Source: Pseudomonadota bacterium | Lineage (GTDB): Bacteria; Desulfobacterota; Syntrophia; Syntrophales; UBA5619 | Direction of reading: 5' to 3' | Length of the DNA stretch: 27,719 bases | NCBI GenBank assembly: GCA_018896355.1 | Contig: JAHIMW010000109.1 | Location: 1 to 27,719 of the forward strand | In this document: positions 23,128-27,719 of the stretch, one piece after another | How the letters are laid out: each line of letters begins with the position of its first letter | Numbering within the stretch: the first letter of the stretch is position 1 | Program-made: the position numbers and the translations under genes | Notes under the pieces: generated by a model | Database searches by the model: none | Told to the model about the DNA's origin: nothing | What the model saw: the letters and a program-made list of their open reading frames with translations, nothing else

Positions 23128-24476
23128 TCGGCAAGGACCAAGTCAATCGCCCACCCGACAGAGCCGACCAGATGTCTTATCTCATCTTCCGTGGAGGAAA
23201 GCGGCGGCATCAGAACGATCACATCCCCCAGCGGGCGCAGGATAATCCCCTTCTCCCTCACCTTGCGGACCACCTTTTGCCCCACCTTCTTTTCCGGGGG
23301 AAAAGGCGCCTTGGTGTGCCTATCCTCTACGATCTCAATACCGACCATCAACCCTTTTTGCCGGATATCGCCGATACAGCGGCGGCGCTCTATTTTCGCC
23401 AGTTCTTCCGCCATTATTCCGGAAAGGGAAGCGACATGCTTGAGGACGCCCTGCTCTTCAAAGATGGAAAGTGTCGCCAGGGCCGCGGCGCAACCGAGCG
23501 GATTGGCGGTGTAAGAATGCCCGTGGAAGAAGGCCTTAAACTCCTCATACCGGCCGAGGAAAGCGTCGTAGACCTCCTTCGTCGTCAGCGTGGCGGCCAG
23601 AGGGAGGTATCCCCCGGTCAGCCCCTTGGCAACCGCCATGATATCGGGCGAGATCTCTTCCTGCTCGCAGGCGAACATCGTTCCCGTCCGGCCGAATCCG
23701 GTCGCCACCTCGTCACAGATGAGGAGGACTTCGCATTCCCGCGTCACTTCCCGCAGTCTGGCCAGGTACCCTTCAGGCATCATCAACATCCCCGCGGCGC
23801 CCTGCACCAGAGGCTCCACGATCATCGCCGCAAGCTCCTGCCGATACCGTCTCACCTCCTCCTCCATGCGGGCCGCGCAGACCAGACCGCACGACTTGCG
23901 CGCCATGCCGTACGGGCAACGGTAACAGTGCGGCGTGGGGATTCTGTGGGTGGTGAACAACAGCGGCTGAAAAATCTTATGAAAAAGGTCGATGCCTCCG
24001 GCGGAAACCGCCCCGATCGTATCGCCGTGATACGCCTCGGTAAGCGTCATGAACGTCTGCTTCTTCCTGCCGCCCTTTTGTTGCCAGTACTGCAGGGCCA
24101 TCTTAATCGCGATCTCCATGGCGGTGGATCCGTTATCCGAATAGAACACGCGGCTGAATCCTTCGGGCGCCACAGTCAGAAGTCTTTCCGAAAGCTCGAC
24201 GGCAGGGACATGCGAAAGCCCCAGAAAGGTGGAATGGGCCAATCGGTCCAACTGAGATCGGATGGCCTCATCGATCTCCCTTCGCCGGTGGCCAAACAGG
24301 TTCACCCACAGCGAGGAAACGCCGTCGAAGTACCTCCGCCCCTCGGTGTCGATAAGATAGTTCCCTTCCCCGCGTTCGATGATCAGCGGCGCCTCTTTTT
24401 CCCAGTCGGCCATCTGGGTGAAGGGGTGCCAGATGATCTTCCGGTCCTTTTGGCGCAACGATTCAGTACGGTTCAA
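23124..24476 (-). CDS. bioA: Adenosylmethionine-8-amino-7-oxononanoate aminotransferase
   Basis: Class III PLP aminotransferase that converts KAPA to DAPA. At 450 residues it has WHPFTQMADW near the N-terminus (substrate pocket), SDNGSTAMEIAIKMALQYW (PLP phosphate), LICDEVATGFGRTG and the PLP lysine in AVAKGLTGGYLPL. A Cys-containing insert, HCYRCPYGMARKSCGLVC, has the form common in the BioA/BioK type of many anaerobes and firmicutes; whether SAM or lysine is the amino donor cannot be read from the sequence. TTG 24476 is supported by AAGGAG 7 nt upstream; it overlaps bioF by 14 nt. Confidence 0.95.
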   Translation of the reverse strand: MNRTESLRQKDRKIIWHPFTQMADWEKEAPLIIERGEGNYLIDTEGRRYFDGVSSLWVNLFGHRRREIDEAIRSQLDRLAHSTFLGLSHVPAVELSERLLTVAPEGFSRVFYSDNGSTAMEIAIKMALQYWQQKGGRKKQTFMTLTEAYHGDTIGAVSAGGIDLFHKIFQPLLFTTHRIPTPHCYRCPYGMARKSCGLVCAARMEEEVRRYRQELAAMIVEPLVQGAAGMLMMPEGYLARLREVTRECEVLLICDEVATGFGRTGTMFACEQEEISPDIMAVAKGLTGGYLPLAATLTTKEVYDAFLGRYEEFKAFFHGHSYTANPLGCAAALATLSIFEEQGVLKHVASLSGIMAEELAKIERRRCIGDIRQKGLMVGIEIVEDRHTKAPFPPEKKVGQKVVRKVREKGIILRPLGDVIVLMPPLSSTEDEIRHLVGSVGWAIDLVLAE

Positions 24477-25635
24477 TTTCCAACTCCTTCAATGCTTCGT
24501 CGATCCGGCGGGCGGCCGTCTTCACCATATCCGCCGTGTGGGTGGCCATCAGGGTGAGGCGAAGCCGACCCTTCCCCTCCGGAACCGTCGGCGGTCGGAT
24601 CCCGTGGATAAACAACCCCCTGTCATAAAGCCGTCGAGAGACGGCCATTGTGTCCTCGTCGTTGCCGACCGGGATGGGCACGATCGCCGTTTGGGAGTAT
24701 ATTTTTCTCCCCCGGGCATCCATTTCCCGCCGAAAGATCTCTTCATTTTCCATCAAAGAGGCGAGCCATTCCGGATGACGGGACAACAGTTCGATGCTTT
24801 TCATCGTCGCCCCCGCGATCGCCGGAGGGAGTGCCGTGTTGAAGATAAACGTCCGGCACTTGTTGATAAAATAGTCCACGATCGTATGCGACGCGCACAT
24901 GAATGCCCCATATGTGCCGAGAGCCTTGGAAAAGGTGCCCATCTGGATCTCGATTTCCCCGGCAAGGCCGAAGTAATCGGCAGACCCGCGACCCTGCGGT
25001 GGAAGCGTGCCCGTGGCATGGGCGTCGTCGACGACCAGGATCGCCCCGTGCTTTTCTTTTAATTCCGTGAGATCCGGAAGAGGGGCGATGTCCCCTCCCA
25101 TGCTGAACACCCCGTCGGTCACAATGATCTTCCGCCTGGCCTGTGACGCCTTTAACAGATCCTCCAGGTGACCCATGTCGGCATGTCGGTATACTTCGAC
25201 CCGGGCACGGCTCAACCGGCAACCATCGACGATGGAGGCGTGGTTGAGCTCGTCGGAAAAGATCGTCGCCTCCGGAGAGCCTAACGTGTCCAGGATGCCC
25301 AGGTTGGCCAGGTATCCGGAACTGAAAGTCAGACAGGCCTCCGCTCCCTTGAAGCGCGCAAGGGCCTCTTCGAGCTCGACATGGACATCCATGTTGCCGC
25401 CGATGAGACGAGAGGCGCCGGACCCGACACCGTACTTTCGCGCATACTCGGTGAAGGCCTCTACCACTTCGGGATGGTTGGCCAGTCCCAGATAGTTGTT
25501 TGAAGAGAAGTTAAGCAGTTCTCTCCCCTCGAGGGCAATCACCGCATCCTGCGGGGTCGACACCCGCCTCAGGCAGCGGTAACGCCCCTTTTCCCGTAGG
25601 GTGGAGATCTCTTGCGCGATAGAGACAAGGTTCAT
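24463..25635 (-). CDS. bioF: 8-amino-7-oxononanoate synthase
   Basis: PLP-dependent decarboxylative condensation of pimeloyl-thioester with alanine. The 390 residues include NFSSNNYLGLANHPEV, YGVGSGASRLIGGNMDVHVELE, DELNHASIVDGCRLS, FSMGGDIAPL, VDDAHATG and the PLP lysine in GTFSKALGTYGAF. Very similar enzymes include glycine C-acetyltransferase (Kbl), but the position between bioB and bioA settles the role. The ATG overlaps the bioB stop by 1 nt (TGATG). Confidence 0.95.
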   Translation of the reverse strand: MNLVSIAQEISTLREKGRYRCLRRVSTPQDAVIALEGRELLNFSSNNYLGLANHPEVVEAFTEYARKYGVGSGASRLIGGNMDVHVELEEALARFKGAEACLTFSSGYLANLGILDTLGSPEATIFSDELNHASIVDGCRLSRARVEVYRHADMGHLEDLLKASQARRKIIVTDGVFSMGGDIAPLPDLTELKEKHGAILVVDDAHATGTLPPQGRGSADYFGLAGEIEIQMGTFSKALGTYGAFMCASHTIVDYFINKCRTFIFNTALPPAIAGATMKSIELLSRHPEWLASLMENEEIFRREMDARGRKIYSQTAIVPIPVGNDEDTMAVSRRLYDRGLFIHGIRPPTVPEGKGRLRLTLMATHTADMVKTAARRIDEALKELEIEPY

Positions 25636-26618
25636 CAGAGGGGGCGTACGCCAAGGCCCAGGTCTTCGACCATCCGCAGATCATCCTCGGCAGGGCGGCC
25701 GGAAGTCGTCAGGTAGTTGCCGATCATCATTCCGCTGGCCCCGGCGGCGAATATGAGTCCCTGCAGATCCCGCAGGTTCACTTCGCGACCGCCGCAGACG
25801 ATGAGCTCCCGCAAAGGGTGGCACAGTCGCATCATGACGATGATCTTTAGGCAGCCAAAAGGGGTGAGTTCGGATTTTCCATGCAGAGGAGTCCCCTCGA
25901 TCGGATTGAGGAAATTGACGGGAATCGAATCCACATCCAGTTCCCGAAGGGTCATGGCCAGATCGACCCGATCCGCGTCCGTCTCACCGATGCCGAAAAT
26001 GCCACCGCAGCATACCCACGCCCCGGCGGCCTTGGCCTCGCGTACGGCCCGGACGTCCTCTTCGTAATCGTGGGTCGTGCATATGGAGGGGAAAAATCCG
26101 CGCGCCGTTTCCAGATTGTGGTGTACCGATCGCAACCCCCGCGAGAGGAGAAAGGAGATGTTTTCGGCGGAGAGCGCGCCCAGGCTGACGCACGTCTCAA
26201 TACCCACTTCGGTTCCGATCCGCGCGATCGCCTTTCCCACCCGATCCAGTTCATGGTTGCTGTGCATCGAAAGCCCGGAGGTGACGATGGAGAACTCCCT
26301 CGCACCGCGCTGCTTGGCGTCCCGGGCGGCCATGACGAGATCTTCCTCTTCCATAAGGGGATATTTATCTATCGAGGCTTTGGACCGGATGGACTGCGAG
26401 CAGAAGGCGCAGTCCTCCGAGCAAAGGCCTGATTTGGCGTTGACAATGGAACAAAGTCTGATCTGATCGCCCTTGAAACGGCGGCGCACCTTTTCCGATA
26501 CCGCCAGAAGTCGCCATATCTCAACTTGGGGAAGCCCCAGGACGGAGAGCGCATCTTCCGCACGGATTCCCTTTCCGGACAAGGAATCCGCCTCGATTCT
26601 CTCCCAGAATCCCTCCAT
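25635..26618 (-). CDS. bioB: Biotin synthase
   Basis: Radical SAM enzyme that inserts sulfur into dethiobiotin. With ATG 26618, preceded by GGGAGGGT, it has 327 residues. The cluster-binding cysteines are C66, C70 and C73 in GLCSEDCAFCSQS; VHHNLETA, VCCGGIFGIGE, NFLNPIEGTPL and GGREVNLRDLQ carry further [2Fe-2S] and substrate residues. An in-frame TTG at 26645 would add nine residues but has no better site. It is the first gene of the bio operon and follows the UbiD gene by 48 nt. No bioC or bioH is in the window, so pimelate formation is encoded elsewhere. Confidence 0.96.
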   Translation of the reverse strand: MEGFWERIEADSLSGKGIRAEDALSVLGLPQVEIWRLLAVSEKVRRRFKGDQIRLCSIVNAKSGLCSEDCAFCSQSIRSKASIDKYPLMEEEDLVMAARDAKQRGAREFSIVTSGLSMHSNHELDRVGKAIARIGTEVGIETCVSLGALSAENISFLLSRGLRSVHHNLETARGFFPSICTTHDYEEDVRAVREAKAAGAWVCCGGIFGIGETDADRVDLAMTLRELDVDSIPVNFLNPIEGTPLHGKSELTPFGCLKIIVMMRLCHPLRELIVCGGREVNLRDLQGLIFAAGASGMMIGNYLTTSGRPAEDDLRMVEDLGLGVRPL

Positions 26619-26666
26619 TCGATTACCCTCCCTGAATGACGCCAAGCCCTTTTTGTTACGGGCTCT

Positions 26667-27719
26667 TTATACGAAGTCGTAAAGCCTGTTTACACGTTCT
26701 TTGATATCGGCAGACATTTCAATATCGTCCGGCCATGGTCTTGCATGGCCATCCGCCGGGCCTTTTTTCGTCGCATCGATGATGATTTCCGCCTCCATGA
26801 TCCTTATGTCCCGTGAATAGTCTATATTGTTAAAGGCCTTCCACAGCGTCAGGGAGTCGTCCGTCAGGTCGATGTGAGTATCATAGAGCACACAGATCCC
26901 CTGGGAAAGCACCTCCCTGTCGATCTTGTCCATATAATATTGAGAGCTTTTCCCGTTTTCCTTGTCGATCGTCATCAGGATGAGCGGGTTTGCGCATTCA
27001 GGGAAGATTCTTCGCAACGCAACGAATCCGCTGTCGATACTCTGGAGATGTCGAAGCAGTTCCCCATCGCTCCAAGGAACCCTGGATACACTTCTATTCC
27101 TGCGGGGCTGTTCGCCGGTGATGCGGGCGGTCACATCGATGGCGATCTTCGCTCCATAGAGCGGCTGAGGTGCGGAGTGGTCGAGAACATCAAGGATGCC
27201 TTCGGCAACCGTGATATCGGAATGGAAATCAACCGTATTCAAGATATGCTCAAGCAGCCGTTTTCCATCGGACAGGAGAGATCGATCGTCAACAACCGCG
27301 ATCGCCTTGGCGAAGCTCATCTGCCCCGTTCCCGACAGGCCGCTGATGATCTTGGCGGCGTGCTGGGGGTACTCCTTTTCAATCGCGACCACGACGATAT
27401 TGTGGAAGACCCCCTCCCAGGGAAGCCAGTAGTCCATTATCTCGGGCATGACGGCCTTGATCATCGGCAGAAAGAGTCGTTCCGTGACAAGCGCGAGATA
27501 GCAGTCCTCCATGGGCGGGCGTCCGACAACCGTGGCGCTGTAGACGGGATTCCGCCGGTGGGTGACGGCGGTCAAATGGAAGACCGGATACTCGCCCTCC
27601 AGGGAGTAGTACCCCGTGTGGTCCCCGAACGGTCCTTCGATCCTCGTCTCTTCCGGGTCTACATAGCCTTCCAGGACGAACTCCGCCTCGGCCGGGACCT
27701 CGATCGCGACCGTGACGCC
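26667..27719 (-). CDS. UbiD-family decarboxylase, N-terminus outside the window
   Basis: Prenylated-FMN-dependent (de)carboxylase of aromatic or unsaturated acids. The frame is open to the right edge, giving the C-terminal 350 residues. The central motif EGPFGDHTGYYS (catalytic Glu and Asp) is followed by FHLTAVTHRRNPVYSATVVGRPPMEDCYL, PEIMDYWLPWEGVFHNIVVVAI and the C-terminal IDATKKGP and RPWP segment. All are typical of bacterial UbiD, including the menaquinone- and ubiquinone-type enzymes. The substrate cannot be named. It is co-directional with bioB; the 48-nt spacer has only a weak 5-bp hairpin (AGCCC/GGGCT), so cotranscription is possible. Confidence 0.92.
   Translation of the reverse strand, partial: GVTVAIEVPAEAEFVLEGYVDPEETRIEGPFGDHTGYYSLEGEYPVFHLTAVTHRRNPVYSATVVGRPPMEDCYLALVTERLFLPMIKAVMPEIMDYWLPWEGVFHNIVVVAIEKEYPQHAAKIISGLSGTGQMSFAKAIAVVDDRSLLSDGKRLLEHILNTVDFHSDITVAEGILDVLDHSAPQPLYGAKIAIDVTARITGEQPRRNRSVSRVPWSDGELLRHLQSIDSGFVALRRIFPECANPLILMTIDKENGKSSQYYMDKIDREVLSQGICVLYDTHIDLTDDSLTLWKAFNNIDYSRDIRIMEAEIIIDATKKGPADGHARPWPDDIEMSADIKERVNRLYDFV

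Noticed and set aside
26688..26694. GTTTACA considered as a biotin repressor (BirA) operator half-site
   Set aside because: No second half-site at the expected 14-16 nt spacing, and it lies within the UbiD coding sequence.

Overview
The window comes from a GC-rich Gram-negative bacterium. The best guess is a deltaproteobacterium (Desulfobacterota, Syntrophales-like), inferred from the gene families and from a dispersed palindrome inside pheA (GCGGGGACAGATTT and its complement, encoding TDLKSVP), a type I associate with that group. The assignment is an inference. Except for a transposase at the left edge and a doubtful decayed gene at about 17.8 kb, every recognised gene is on the minus strand and reads right to left.

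Region by region: (1) 1-1691 holds the 3' part of an IS1634/IS4-type transposase (plus strand) and a GC-rich stem-loop between it and trpA. (2) 1692-8761 is a complete tryptophan operon, trpE-G-D-C-F-B-A in transcription order. A short trpL leader peptide with four consecutive Trp codons and two tandem terminator hairpins precede it. (3) 8785-17645 is a nine-gene common aromatic operon, aroF-aroB-pheA-aroD-aroE-aroA-aroK-aroC-tyrA. Most genes overlap by 4 nt, and the order nearly follows the pathway. It is preceded by a 27-residue leader ORF, too short for a routine ORF call, whose residues 10-17 are WYWFYYFY, then an intrinsic terminator. (4) 17646-18186 carries a promoter for the aro operon and a possible decayed small membrane-anchored gene. 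(5) 18187-22320 is a thiamin-precursor operon: thiE, the ECF S component thiW, a fused double ATPase, an EcfT and an unrecognised P-loop NTPase. (6) 22381-26618 is a biotin operon, bioB-F-A-D. (7) 26667 to the right edge is the C-terminal part of a UbiD-family decarboxylase.

Together, regions 2 and 3 encode every step from PEP plus erythrose-4-phosphate to chorismate, then the branches to prephenate-derived Phe and Tyr precursors and to tryptophan. The most interesting feature is regulatory. A leader peptide apparently able to sense Trp, Tyr and Phe at once stands before the shared pathway. A Trp-only leader stands 23 nt after tyrA with no visible terminator between, so the two attenuators may act in series on one transcript. 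Three different palindromic repeats sit at or beside gene junctions in this compact cluster: trpF/trpB, trpD/trpC and the 5' end of pheA.
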